From Closterium sp. Naga37s-1 (lineage: Eukaryota > Streptophyta > Zygnematophyceae > Desmidiales > Closteriaceae): DNA of 64,000 nt. Position numbers and translations under genes: made by a program. Below are positions 10,569 through 20,850 of this stretch, one piece after another; the first letter of the stretch is position 1, and each line of letters starts with the position of its first letter. The notes beneath the pieces are model-generated. The model was given only the letters and a program-made list of their open reading frames with translations, was not told the origin of the DNA and did not search any database. The stretch is taken from the NCBI GenBank assembly GCA_947471745.1, contig CANJKZ010000981.1:1054001-1118000 (forward strand), read 5' to 3'.

Positions 10569-11705
10569 TTGCTACCTAGGACCGCTTTCTCCTACGGGCC
10601 CACTATTCCGCTAGACGCGCCCTCGTGCGTCCTACCTTACGTGCGCCCTCGTGCGCCTTTCTATACTCGTGCGCCCTCGTGCGCCCTCGTGCGCCCTACC
10701 TTACGTGCGCCCTCGTGCGCCCCCGTGCGACCCGCCCTTCGGTCTGCCCGCGTGCCGTCCTGCAGCCCTCGCGCTGCCTCCTGCAAGCTAGTACGGCCCT
10801 CGAGCCGCCCCTGCAGGTCCGTCAGGCCCCCGAGCCGCCTCTGCAGACCCGTCAGGCCCCCCCCGAGCCGCCTCTGCAGGCCCGTCAGGCCCGAGAGCCG
10901 CCCCTGCAGCCAGCGCGCTGCCCTGCCGAGCCGCGTGTCGCCCGTGGGCGCTGCCTCTGCCCCGTCGCGCTGCCCTGGGGAGCCGCGCGCGACCCCCGCT
11001 GTCCCGTCGCGTCGCCCTGGGGAGCCGCGCTCGGCCCCCGCTGCCCTGTCGCGACGCCCTGGGGAGCCGCGCTCGGCCCCCGCTGCCCTGTCGCGACGTC
11101 CTGGGGAGCCGCGCTCGGCCCCCGCTGACCCGTCGCGACGCCCTAGGGAGCCACGCGCGACCCCCCCGCTGCCCCGTCGCGACGCCCTGGGGAGCCGCGC
11201 GCGGCCCCCCCCCCCCCCCCCCCCCCCCCGCTGCCCCGTCGCGGCGCCCTGGGGAGCCGCGCGCCGCCCCCCCCCCCCCTCGCTGCTGCCCGAGCCACCC
11301 TGCAGCCCGCGAGCCGCCTCTGCAGCGCCGAGTGCGCTCTGCCAAACCCTAAAATAAATAATTAATTATTTAAAAAAAAAAAAAAAAAAAAAAAAAGGGA
11401 GCAGCTGCCTTTGGCCCCTGGAGCAGCCGCCCCTGGAGCAGCCGCCCCTGCAGCAGCCGCCCCTGCAGCAGCTGCCCCTGCAGCAGCCGCCCCTGGACCT
11501 CTGCAGCCGCCCCTGGCCCCTGGAGCAGCCGCCCCTGCAGCTGCCGCGGAGCCCTCGCCCTGCAGTGGTAGCGGCCTCGCCGTTACCACCGTCGTACGCC
11601 TGCCCTTCTCGCCACTGGTGAGCACTGCCCTGCCCGTATTGCTGTTACTGCTGCTCCTGCTGCTACTGCTCTTTCTACTTCTACTGCTGCTCCTGGCGTG
11701 GCCAG
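10569..11705 (+). other. Element C leader with low-complexity sequence
   Basis: About 1.1 kb where gag would normally lie. It holds an open but compositionally extreme stretch (Pro/Arg/Ala/Ser with repeated PGEPR units), poly-C runs near 11207 and 11266, an AT-rich patch with a poly-A run of about 26 (11371-11396), and CTG-rich sequence. I see no gag motif. It could be a decayed or replaced gag or an untranslated leader. Confidence 0.5.
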
Positions 11706-14700
11706 ATGCAGCTCCAGCGCCGTCCGCGTGAGTCCCTCACGCCCCAACAGCTTCGTGAGTGGTATGCTGGTTGGGGTTGTAGGGGTGGCCGCGCTGCTGC
11801 TACTACTACTGCTGCTACTACTGCTACTGCTGCTCCTGGCGGTGGCCAGATGCAGCTCCCGCGACGTCCGAGTGAGTCCCTCACGCCCCAGCAGCTTCGT
11901 GAGTGGTACGCTCAGCGTGGAGGGTCACGGGGTACTGCTCGCTGCCCGTACGTCATTCGCACTGGTGCTCGGACTGGTCAGCCTTGCGGGACGTTTGGTC
12001 ACACAGAGTCCCGCTGCTTCGCCCGTCTGAGCGACGCCTGGCGTACAGAGTTTGGCGACGTGGCTGAGCTCCCCGACTGGGTGGAGCTGCTTAGGCAGAG
12101 GGTAGATATCTATGCTCTTGACTATGATGCTATCCTCACTGCCATGTATGCATTTCCTACTAGTGCTGAGAGTGCCTGTCACCTGTGTGTGCCGCCTGAC
12201 CCCGGTATCCAGTCTGCTGCTCTAGGTACTGGTGAGGCTGCTGCACTAGGTGCTCGTGTGTCTGTTGCCCCAGGTGCTGGTGAGGCTGCTGCTCTAGGTA
12301 CTCGTGAGTCTGCGCCCTCTGGTACTGCGTCTACTGAGGCACTGCACACCTTCACACTGGACTCAGGCGCTTCCCGCTGTTTCTTTCGTGACCGCACTGC
12401 CCTTGAGCAGCTTGCTCGGCCGGTTGCAGTCTCCCTCGCTGACCCCTCTGGGGGTCCGGTCATTGCGACCTCCTCTACTGTTCTCCCTTGTCCTGCGGTC
12501 CCGTCGGGCACTCTGTCAGGTCTCTACCTCCCCTCGTTCTCTACGAACTTGGTGGCGGGTAGTGCGCTCCAGGACGGGGGTGTCCACCAGTTTACCCCTG
12601 CCTACGAGCGTGTGACACACTGCACGTGCGCTCGGACGGGCCGCCACCTGGCTACCTTCACTCGGCAGCCGGGGTCGGACCTGTACACACTGACCACTGA
12701 GTCCCCACAGGTAGCTGCGTCTGCGTCTGCGTCAGGTCAGCTGTCTGCCCCCTGCTCGTGTCGCTCTCTGGCACACGAGACTGTCCTCTGGCACCACCGT
12801 CTTGGTCACCCGTCAGTGCAGCGCCTTCGTGCCATGCACAACCGGTACCTTGTCTCTGGTCTTCCCAGGGTTCTCCCTCCACTCCCACCCTCGCCTGCTC
12901 CTCCCTGCCTTCCCTGTGTCGAGGGGCGGCAGCGCGCCGCTCCTCACTCCTCCTCGTTTCCCCCGACGACTGCTCCCTTGCAGACGCTCCACATGGACGT
13001 GTGGGGCCCAGCCCGCGTCCGTGGACAGGGTCAGGAGAGGTACTTCCTGATCGTTGTTGACGACTACTCACGCTACACCACGGTCTTCCCCTTGCGCACC
13101 AAGGGTGAGGTCCCTGATGTTTTGATCCCTTGGATCCGCGCTTCTCGTCTCCAGCTCAGTGAGCGGTTCCACTCGGACTTTCCTGTCCTGCGTCTGCACT
13201 CTGACAGAGGTGGTGAGTTCTCCTCTGACCACTTGGCAGCCTACTGTGCGGAGCACGGCATCCGCCAGTCGTTCACGCTTCCGGCCTCTCCACAGCAGAA
13301 TAAGGTTGCTGAGCGCCGCATTGGTTTGGTCATGGAGGTCGCTCGTACCTCCTTGATCCATGCGGCTGCCCCCCACTTTCTGTGGCCGTTTGCGGTCCGA
13401 TACGCTGCGCATCAGCTCAACCTCTGGCCCCGTGTCTCCGTTCCGGAGACTTCGCCGACACTGCGTTGGACGGGAGAGGTTGGCGATGCGTCGCGTTTTC
13501 GGGTCTGGGGATCCCGAGCTTTTGTTCGCGATACGTTCGCGGACAAGCTCTCCTCCCGCGCTGTTCCCTGTGTCTTCCTTGGCTTTGTCCCGGACGCGTC
13601 TGGTTGGCAGTTTTACCACGCCACCTCGCGCCGTGTCCTGCCCTCTCAGGACGTCACTTTTGACGAGTCCGTGCCCTACTACCGCCTCTTCCCCTACCGC
13701 ACTGCCCCGCTCCCCCCCCCGCCTCTCTTCCTCGCGCCAGGTGCTGCTGTGGTAGACCCCCTCCCCCCTCAGGGTGCCGCTCCCTCAGGTGTGTCCCAGG
13801 TAGACCCGGTTGAGCCTGTCGAGGTAGCTGTCGACTCTCGTCCTGCCAGGGGTGCTGAGCCTGAGCGTGCGGAGCCTGGGGTTGCGGAGTCTGGGGGTGC
13901 TGAGCCTGGGGGTGCGGGGTCTGGGGGTGCGGAGCCTGCGGGTGCTGAGTCTGGGGGTGCTGAGCCTGGGGGTGCGGAGCCTGCGGGTGCTGAGTCTGGA
14001 GGTGCTGAGCCTGGGGGTGCTGAGCCTGGGAGTGCTACGTCTGAGAGTACTGAGCCTGAGCGTGCTGCACCTGGGGGAGGCCTCTCCTCGCAGCAGCTGC
14101 GTGAGTGGTACTTACAGTACTGCAGCCTCAGGAGAGGTGCTTCTGGAGCTCGGAGTGGTGCCGGAGCTGGTGCTAGTGCTTCCCCTCCTAGGCGGGAGCT
14201 GCCCTCTCCCCAGCAGCTCCGAGAGTGGTACGCTAGGCGCTGCAGTCTCCGGAGTGGCGCTCCCGGTGTCGTGGACTCTGGAGCTTCTGGAGTTACTGGA
14301 GGTGCTGCTGCTGCTGGCGGTGCGGCTGGCGCTGCTAGAGGTGCTACTGGTGCTGCTGGAGCTGCTGGAGGTACTGCTGCTGCTGGAGGTGCTGCTGGCG
14401 CTGCTGGAGGTACTACTGGTTCTGGTGCTGCTGGAGCTGCTGGAGGTGCTGCTGCTGCTGGCGGTGCGGCTGGCGCTGCTGGAGGTGCTGCTGGTGCTGC
14501 TGGCGCTGCTGGAGGTGCTACTGGTGCTGGAGCTACTGGAGCTGCTGGTGGTACTGCTGCTGCTGGCGGTGCTGCTGGCGCTGCTGGAGGTGCTGCTGGT
14601 ACTGGTGCTGCTGGAGCTGCTGGAGGTGCTGCTGCTGCTGGTGGTGCTGCTGGCACTGCTGGAGGTGCTGCTGGTACTGGAGCTGCTGGGGACCCTGCTG

Positions 14701-17081
14701 CTGCTGGCGGTGCTGCTGGAGCTGCTGGGACTGGCCCTGCTGAGGGGGTTGGAGCTGGAGGTGCTGAGCGGCCACGGCCGTACTACGTTCCGCTCCTTCA
14801 GCAGGTTCTTGGCCTTCCGCCCTCTCCTGGTCCTACTCCTCCCCTACTGAGTCCACCGCTTGTCCAGTCGCAGTCACAGTTACAGCCAGTCTCTCCACTT
14901 CCTGGTCCTTCTCTCTACACTGCGCCGACGGGAGGTCTTACGGAGCGTCGTGAGCCTGAGTCTCGTCCTCCGTCGCATGAGACTCGTCCAGAGTCGTCTG
15001 AGTTGCGTCCAGAGTCGCCTGTCCGCGCTGTCCGCGCTGGTCGTCGTGTTCCACGTCAGCGTCCTCCTCCTGTCCTTGGCACTCACTATATGACCCTGCG
15101 TCCCTCTACTGCTCCACAGCGTGTCCCACTGCCGTCTCCACCAGCGTCCTCTCTTCCTGCTCTTGCTGACCCGGAGTCTGACTCTCTTCGTGCTGCCAGT
15201 CCTACTGTCACGCGTCTCCTTGCCACTGCTGTCACTGACCCTTCCTTTGAGTCCTCTGCTGCGTCTGCTCTAGTCGCTGAGCTTGTTGACTTTGCTGCTG
15301 CCTGTCGTCTAGACTACGCCGCTAGCCTTGTTGCTGAGTCTGAGTCTGTGTCTGTCTGTCCTCCGTCTGTCGGGGGTGAGTGTGCTCTTGGCACGGACGT
15401 CCTTGAGGACAGACAGGAGGAGTTTGAGTGCTTTGCCGCTGCTTTGCCTCATCTCGTGTCCATGCTAGTTGCCCCTGAGGGAGACCCGGATGCACCAGAC
15501 ATCCCGACCCCACGCTCCTACGCAGAGGCGATGGAGGGTCCCTACTCCTCTCAGTGGCAGACAGCCATGGACGCAGAGATGGCTTCCTGGAAGTCCACAG
15601 GCACCTACGTCGACGAGGTTCCCCCACCTGGGGCGAACATCGTCAGTGGCATGTGGATTTTCAGGGTGAAGCGGCCGTCGGGTTCTCCGCCTGTCTTCAA
15701 GGCGCGTTACGTTGCACGAGGCTTCAGTCAGCGAGAGGGAGTTGACTTCTTCCAGACCTTCTCCCCGACCCCGAAGATGACCACTCTTCGGGTTCTGCTG
15801 CACGTCGCTGCTCAGCGTGACTACGAGCTCCACTCTCTTGACTTCAGCACTGCGTTCTTACAGGGCAGCCTGCACGAGGAGATCTGGCTGCGCCGCCCAC
15901 CTGGCTTCACTGGGTCGTTCCCTCCTGGTACCCAGTGGAGCCTCCGGCGGCCAGTCTACGGTCTCCGCCAGGCACCCCGTGAGTGGCACGACACACTGAG
16001 GACTACTCTTGCTGCTCTTGGGTTTGCTCCTTCTACTGCTGACCCGTCGCTGTTTCTACGCACCGACACCACTCTGCCGCCGTTCTACGTTCTTGTTTAC
16101 GTAGACGACTTGGTCTTTGCTACTGCTGACACTGAGGCACTCGCCCACGTGAAGTCGGAGCTGCAGAAGAGACACACGTGCACAGACCTGGGTGAGCTGA
16201 CAAGCTATCTTGGCTTGCGGATCACCCGGGACAGAGCACAGCGCACCATCACCTTGACTCAGTCACACATGGTGCAGCAGGTCCTTCAGCGCTTCCGCTT
16301 CACGTACTCCTCGCCTCAGCCCACTCCTCTGCCTACCGGTCACTCGCTCTCAGCTCTGCCTTCGGATGAGTCCGTAGAGCCGAGTGGCCCGTATCCAGAG
16401 CTTGTGGGCTGCCTCATGTACCTGATGACCTGCACTCGACCTGACCTGGCATACCCTCTTAGCATCCTAGCACGCTATGTCGCTCCCGGCCGTCACCGGA
16501 AGGAGCACATGGATGCCGCTAAGAGGGTGTTGCGCTACTTGTGCAGTACGTCGGGCATGGGGCTCGTGCTTGGAGGTCGGAGCGACGTTGTCCTCACGGG
16601 TCACTCAGACGCTTCTTGGGCTGACGACCAGGCTACGCAGCGGTCGTCTCAGGGTTACACCTTCAGCCTTGGCTCTGGTTCAGTTTCTTGGCGTTCTACT
16701 CGCTCTTCTTCTGTTCTCAGCTCCAGTTGTGAGGCTGAGATCTACGCCACAGCCATGGCTGCACAGGAGTTACGGTGGCTCACCTACCTGCTGACCGACC
16801 TGGGAGAGCGGCCTTGTTCTCCTCCAGTGCTGTACGTTGACAACAAGGCCGCCATTGCCTTGTGTGAGGAGCACAGACTGGAGCACAGGACGAAGCACAT
16901 CGCTCTGCGCTACTTCCTTGCTCGAGAGCTGCAGCAGCGTGGTCAGCTTCGTCTGCGTTACGTGGCCACTCGGGCCAACACTGCTGATGTGTTCACCAAG
17001 GCGCTTCAGCCTTGTGACCATCAGCGTTTCTGTACTGTTCTAGGCCTTGTGCCTACTCTCCCTCACTTGCTCACTTCTTGA
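11706..17081 (+). CDS. Element C copia polyprotein (protease-integrase-RT-RNase H)
   Basis: One uninterrupted frame of 1791 codons. A variant zinc knuckle lies at about residues 80-104 (spacing C-x13-C-x4-H-x4-C), protease LDSGASRC near 217, and the integrase zinc region LWHHRLGHPS ... CLPC from about 360. The catalytic core has VVDDYSRYT near 450, LHSDRGGEF, and QQNKVAERR where QQNG is usual. A 300-residue Gly/Ala/Glu/Pro linker with tandem GAEPGG and AAGGA units follows. Reverse transcriptase has YVDD near 1464, and RNase H shows SSCEAEIYA, YVDNKAAIAL and RTKHIALRYF. All catalytic blocks appear intact. The start codon is the first ATG in frame; the true start is uncertain because gag is missing. 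It probably depends on gag supplied by relatives. Confidence 0.9.
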   Translation: MQLQRRPRESLTPQQLREWYAGWGCRGGRAAATTTAATTATAAPGGGQMQLPRRPSESLTPQQLREWYAQRGGSRGTARCPYVIRTGARTGQPCGTFGHTESRCFARLSDAWRTEFGDVAELPDWVELLRQRVDIYALDYDAILTAMYAFPTSAESACHLCVPPDPGIQSAALGTGEAAALGARVSVAPGAGEAAALGTRESAPSGTASTEALHTFTLDSGASRCFFRDRTALEQLARPVAVSLADPSGGPVIATSSTVLPCPAVPSGTLSGLYLPSFSTNLVAGSALQDGGVHQFTPAYERVTHCTCARTGRHLATFTRQPGSDLYTLTTESPQVAASASASGQLSAPCSCRSLAHETVLWHHRLGHPSVQRLRAMHNRYLVSGLPRVLPPLPPSPAPPCLPCVEGRQRAAPHSSSFPPTTAPLQTLHMDVWGPARVRGQGQERYFLIVVDDYSRYTTVFPLRTKGEVPDVLIPWIRASRLQLSERFHSDFPVLRLHSDRGGEFSSDHLAAYCAEHGIRQSFTLPASPQQNKVAERRIGLVMEVARTSLIHAAAPHFLWPFAVRYAAHQLNLWPRVSVPETSPTLRWTGEVGDASRFRVWGSRAFVRDTFADKLSSRAVPCVFLGFVPDASGWQFYHATSRRVLPSQDVTFDESVPYYRLFPYRTAPLPPPPLFLAPGAAVVDPLPPQGAAPSGVSQVDPVEPVEVAVDSRPARGAEPERAEPGVAESGGAEPGGAGSGGAEPAGAESGGAEPGGAEPAGAESGGAEPGGAEPGSATSESTEPERAAPGGGLSSQQLREWYLQYCSLRRGASGARSGAGAGASASPPRRELPSPQQLREWYARRCSLRSGAPGVVDSGASGVTGGAAAAGGAAGAARGATGAAGAAGGTAAAGGAAGAAGGTTGSGAAGAAGGAAAAGGAAGAAGGAAGAAGAAGGATGAGATGAAGGTAAAGGAAGAAGGAAGTGAAGAAGGAAAAGGAAGTAGGAAGTGAAGDPAAAGGAAGAAGTGPAEGVGAGGAERPRPYYVPLLQQVLGLPPSPGPTPPLLSPPLVQSQSQLQPVSPLPGPSLYTAPTGGLTERREPESRPPSHETRPESSELRPESPVRAVRAGRRVPRQRPPPVLGTHYMTLRPSTAPQRVPLPSPPASSLPALADPESDSLRAASPTVTRLLATAVTDPSFESSAASALVAELVDFAAACRLDYAASLVAESESVSVCPPSVGGECALGTDVLEDRQEEFECFAAALPHLVSMLVAPEGDPDAPDIPTPRSYAEAMEGPYSSQWQTAMDAEMASWKSTGTYVDEVPPPGANIVSGMWIFRVKRPSGSPPVFKARYVARGFSQREGVDFFQTFSPTPKMTTLRVLLHVAAQRDYELHSLDFSTAFLQGSLHEEIWLRRPPGFTGSFPPGTQWSLRRPVYGLRQAPREWHDTLRTTLAALGFAPSTADPSLFLRTDTTLPPFYVLVYVDDLVFATADTEALAHVKSELQKRHTCTDLGELTSYLGLRITRDRAQRTITLTQSHMVQQVLQRFRFTYSSPQPTPLPTGHSLSALPSDESVEPSGPYPELVGCLMYLMTCTRPDLAYPLSILARYVAPGRHRKEHMDAAKRVLRYLCSTSGMGLVLGGRSDVVLTGHSDASWADDQATQRSSQGYTFSLGSGSVSWRSTRSSSVLSSSCEAEIYATAMAAQELRWLTYLLTDLGERPCSPPVLYVDNKAAIALCEEHRLEHRTKHIALRYFLARELQQRGQLRLRYVATRANTADVFTKALQPCDHQRFCTVLGLVPTLPHLLTS
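13850..14770 (+). repeat. Coding tandem repeats in the element C linker
   Basis: Two repeat zones inside the polyprotein. The first has units of about 12-30 bases encoding GAEPGG/GAESGG (13850-14060). The second has GGTGCTGCTG-type units encoding Gly/Ala runs (14270-14760). The reading frame is preserved despite obvious expansion, so length variation here is tolerated between integrase and reverse transcriptase. Confidence 0.85.
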
Positions 17082-17312
17082 CTCTGCTTGTACTGTGATC
17101 TCTATATATATATACCTGCATGTTTACTCTTGTTAGGTTGTGATCACTGTACCTCTTGTTATATTATCAAACTGCATGTGAACTGGTCTTGTGACCACTT
17201 GCTTGTGCTCGGAATTTGTGTGGTTTCCTTGAGATCCACCCTGAGCTTGCTTTGCTTTGCTTTGACTGGTCTTGTGACCATCTGGTTGTCTCCCACTTAG
17301 CCTATGGGGGTG

Positions 17313-17450
17313 TGTCAAACATTATACATGTTCATATTGTGTAGGCTATAGTGGGTTTAGCCTTAGGGGGTACAACATTGCTAGGGTTTCCTACTTGTAT
17401 CACCCTGCTGCCTAGTTTCACACATTCTCGTTCAGTTCTACATTCTAACA
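17313..17450 (+). repeat. 3' LTR of element C
   Basis: Identical by eye to the 138-bp 5' LTR, preceded by the G-rich tract CTATGGGGGTG that would act as the polypurine tract. Confidence 0.92.
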
Positions 17451-17860
17451 TAGCGCGCAACTACTGCGTCGTACAAAGACTGAGCAGTCTTGTACTGGCC
17501 AAAATGCGCGCGCTCAGCAGGCGGCAGGTGACTACGAACAGCAAGACGAGCAACAGCGTCACGAGTGGTCCACTGCGAGCGAACCTTACTGTCAGCAGTG
17601 GCAGTAGGAGCAGTAGAAATACCGGACGTGTGATAAAAAAGGGACACCCCATCCCTAGAATCACACTGAAGAAAGAGCTGGAGGTCGTCAACCCACACGT
17701 CAAAGTCAACTGCACGTCCCTCAGCGTCAAAGGTAAGAACGGTAGGACTAGCCATAGCAGCAGTAGGAGCAGTAGCAAGAGTAGCAGCAGTAGCAGTAAA
17801 AGCAGCAGTAGCAGCAGTAGGAGCAGAGGCAGTAGGGCAGTGCACAGCAGTGCGGCTCGA
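17451..17860 (-). pseudogene. Inverted copia gag fragment
   Basis: The minus-strand frame has MASPTVLTFDAEGRAVDF at its start (about 17755), then WVDDLQLFLQCDSRDGVSLF and SLYDAVVARY, the N-terminal gag core of the same superfamily as A and C. The frame is cut exactly at the end of element C's 3' LTR, so the rest of gag is absent. Upstream on the minus strand is an Ala/Thr-rich linker of CTG-type repeats. Its orientation opposes A and C. Confidence 0.75.
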
Positions 17861-18059
17861 TAGGGCAGGGCGGCGCGGTGGGGCGGTGCGGCTCGGCTGG
17901 GCGGCGCAGCTCGGCTGGGCGGCGCGGCTTGGCTGGGCGGCGCGGCTCGGCTCCTGGCGGCGCGGGTGCTTACCAGGGGCGGGTGCAGACAGGGCCGCAA
18001 CAGGGGCGGCAGCAGGGGGCAGGGCCGCTACGGGCGGTGCAGGCAGGGCCGCGACAGGC

Positions 18060-18365
18060 CAGTGACGGGCCAGCAACGGGCGGCAACGGGCTGGCGACGG
18101 GCCGGCTACGGGCGGCAGCGGGCCGGCGACGGCCGGCGACGGGCGGCAACGGGCCGGCGACTGGCCGGCGACGGGCGGCAACGGGCCAGCGACAGCCGGC
18201 GTCGGGCGGCAGCGTGCCGGCGACGGGCGGCAACGGGCCAGCGACGGCCGGCGACGGGCGGCAATGGGCCGGCGACGGGTCTGCGACGGCCGGCGACGGC
18301 CGGCGACGGGCGGCAACGGGCCGGCGACGGGCTGGAACGGGCCGAGAAAGGCCGGCGACGGGTCG
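18060..18365. repeat. GC-rich minisatellite (GCCGGCGACGGGCGGCAACG)
   Basis: About 300 bases of imperfect tandem units of about 20 bases built from GGCCGGCGACGG and GCGGCAACGG. They encode Arg/Pro/Gly/Ala runs in several frames, none of which I consider a gene. It lies between the inverted gag scrap and the reverse transcriptase half of element A. Confidence 0.85.
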
Positions 18366-18410
18366 GGGTGGGCCGGGCCTCTAAGGCAGGGCCACGAAGG
18401 GCCTCTACGC

Positions 18411-20487
18411 AGTTTCCCACGCCTGGGGCGAACGTAGTCGATGGCATGTGGCTCTTCAAGGTGAAGTGGCCGCCGGGATCACCGCCGGTCTTCAAGGCGC
18501 GCTACGTGGCTAGAGGCTTCAGTCAGCGCGAGGGAGTTGACCTCTTTCAGACCTTCGCACCGACCCCGAAGATGACCACTCTTCGGGTGTTACTCCACGT
18601 TGCAGCACAGCGAGACTATGAGCTGCACTCCCTCGACTTCTCCACCGACTTTCTCCAGGGCAGCCTGCACGAGGAGATCTGGCTGCGCCGTCCTCCCGGC
18701 TTCACTGGCACTTTCCCGCCTAGGACCCAGTGGAGCCTGAGGCGACCAGTCCACGGTCTCCGCCAGGCGCCCCGTGAGTGGCACGACACGCTGCGCACCA
18801 CTCTTGTTGCCCTCGGGTTTCGTCCTTCGTCCGCCGACCCGTCGATGTTCGTTCGTTCTGGGCCCACACCTTTCTTCGTCCTCGTCTAAGTCGACGACTT
18901 GATCTTTGCTATTGCAGACAGGGTCGCTCTGGCTGAGGTGAAGTCCGAACTGCATAAGAGACACACGTGCACTGACCTTGGTGAGCTCCGCCGCTACCTT
19001 GGCTTGCAGATCACCAGGGCCAGAGCCGCTTGCACCATTACACTCTCACAGTCACACGTGGTGCAGCAGGTCCTTCATAGTTCGGGCTTCAGCACTGCAC
19101 CACACAGCCCACTCCTCTTGCCGTTGACCACAGACTCATCGACACTTTTTCCAACGAGCCTTTTGAGTCTAGTGGTCCCTACAAAGAGCTTGTGGGTTGC
19201 CTCATGTACCTGATGACTTGTACTCGTTCGGACCTCGCCTTTCCTCTCAGCGTCCTCTCTCGTTTTGTTGGGACTAGGAGACACTGTCCTGTTCACTAGA
19301 CAGCTGTTGTAAGGGTGGCGAAGTACCTGGCGACTACATCTGGCATGAGGCTTGTGCTTGGAGGGAGACAGCAAGTTGTTCTCACCGGTCACTGCGATTC
19401 TTCCTACGCCGACGACGTTGAGACTCAGCGGTCTACTCAGGGACACTGCTTCAGCTTAGGTGCTGGAGCTGTGTCGTGGAAGTCCTCACGGTTGTCGTCT
19501 GTGGCTTTGTCTAGTGCTAAGGCAGAGATCTACGCCGGTGCCATGGCTGCGCAGGAGCTTCGTTGGTTGACCTTCTTGCTTGCCGACCTTGGTGAGCGGC
19601 CTCGCTCTGCACCGACCTTGATCGCTGACAACAAGGCCATGATCCTCCTGTGTCGAAAGCCTCGTCTGGAGAGCAGAGTGAAGCACATCGACGTGAGGTA
19701 CATCGACGTGAGGTATTTTCTCCTGCGAGAGTTGCAGCGACGCGGCCAGGCACACTTGGACTTCATTGAGTCAGAGTCTGGTGGTCCCTACGCAGAGCTT
19801 GTGGGTTGCCTCATGTACCTGATGACTTGTACTCGCCCGGACCTCGCCTTTCCTCTTAGCGTCCTCTCTCGTTTTGTTGCGACTGGGAGACACCGTCCTG
19901 TTCACTGGATAGCTGCTGTAAGGGTGGCGAAGTACCTGGCGACTACATCAGGCATGAGGCTTGTGCTTGGAGGGAGACAGCCAGTTGTTCTCACCGGTCA
20001 CTGCGATTCTTCCTACGCCGACGACGTTGAGACTCAACGGTCTACTCAAGGACACTGCTTCAGCTTGGGCGCTGGAGCTGTGTCGTGGAGGTCCACACGG
20101 TCATCGTCTATGGCTTCGTCTAGTGCTAAGGCAGAGATCTACGCCGGTGCCATGGCTGCGCAGGAGCTTCGCTGGTTGACCTTCTTGCTTACCGACCTTG
20201 GTGAGCGGCCTCGCTCGGCACCGACCTTGTTCGCTGACAACAAGGCCATGATCCTCCTGTGTCGAGAGCCTCCACTGGAGAGCAGAGTGAAGCACATCGA
20301 CGTGTGGTACATCGACGTGAGGTATTTTCTCCTGCGAGAGTTGCAGCGACGCGGCCAGGCACACTTGGACTTCGTTGAGTCAGAGGCCAACACTGAAGAC
20401 ATCTTCACCAAGGCCCTTCCGCGTGGTGACCACCACAGGTTCTGTCTGCAGCTAGGCCTAGTTGACGTTGGCCCTCGGTTATTATAA
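18411..20487 (+). pseudogene. Copia element A: reverse transcriptase and RNase H
   Basis: Right-hand part of the decayed element, starting at PTPGANVVDGMW. The reverse transcriptase blocks align closely with element C. The active-site YVDD has become stop-VDD (TAA at 18888), which alone would inactivate it. A frameshift near 19100 and a stop near 19300 follow. The RNase H region is then present twice in tandem in one open frame (19315-20487). About 180 residues expected between TDYYRA (10412) and PTPGANV are missing, replaced by element C, the inverted gag and the minisatellite. Confidence 0.85.
19172..20389 (+). repeat. 609-bp tandem duplication of the RNase H domain
   Basis: Two head-to-tail copies with a period of 609 bases (203 codons): 19172-19780 and 19781-20389. 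Both begin GTGGTCCCTAC and encode ELVGCLMYLMTCTR through DNKAMILLCR to the YFLLRELQRRGQAHLDF stretch. The junction falls at GAGTCAGAG, shared by both ends. The duplication keeps the frame. Copies differ by scattered substitutions, including a stop only in the first. Confidence 0.9.
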
Positions 20488-20689
20488 TCTAGCTTCTTGT
20501 TTCTTATTGTACTTAAATGCATATATATATTTATGTTAACACTTGACTGGCCTTGTGGCTACCTGCTTGTGCTCAGATTGTGTGGTGAGTTTGCGAACCC
20601 TGAGCTTTGCATTGTTGCTTTTCTCGACTAATCTGGTGACCATTTGTTCCTTTAGTTTTGTTTTGATGCCCCTTACTTAGCCTATGGGG

Positions 20690-20850
20690 TGTTTATATCA
20701 TTTAGATAGACTGCTGAGGTAGTTCTTAGAGGGTACATGATTTCTTATCGGCCCTCGCTACTTGTACCCTATGCTTCCTAGTGACATCATCCCTTCTACC
20801 TAACTTACTTCCTTAGCTTCTTAGGTTCTGAGAATAATCACATAATTTCC
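20690..20850 (+). repeat. Diverged 3' LTR of copia element A
   Basis: Starts TGTTTATATC right after CTTAGCCTATGGGG, the same polypurine-type sequence that precedes element C's 3' LTR. It shares the layout GAGGGTACA...CTACTTGTA...CTTCCTAG with the C LTR. The right end is unclear. Confidence 0.5.

Larger units (their letters stand above)
10413..17450 (+). mobile_element. Copia element C, short-LTR retrotransposon
   Basis: A plus-strand Ty1/copia element with 138-bp LTRs at 10413-10550 and 17313-17450 that look identical base for base, suggesting recent arrival. A primer-binding-like TGGTATCACGAGC follows the 5' LTR, and a G-rich tract (CTATGGGGGTG) precedes the 3' LTR. One long frame (11706-17081) covers protease to RNase H. 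Two things are odd: no recognisable gag core precedes protease, and the two flanks do not match (copia A on the left, inverted gag on the right), with no 5-bp duplication. Confidence 0.9.

Noticed and set aside
10569..11357. 262-codon frame before the copia C polyprotein as gag
   Set aside because: Pro/Arg/Ala repeats with poly-C runs and none of the gag core motifs seen in the inverted fragment at 17451-17860.
17878..18384. Gly/Arg/Ala-rich frames at 17.9-18.4 kb
   Set aside because: They arise from a 20-base GC-rich minisatellite open in several frames. No start context or conserved domain.
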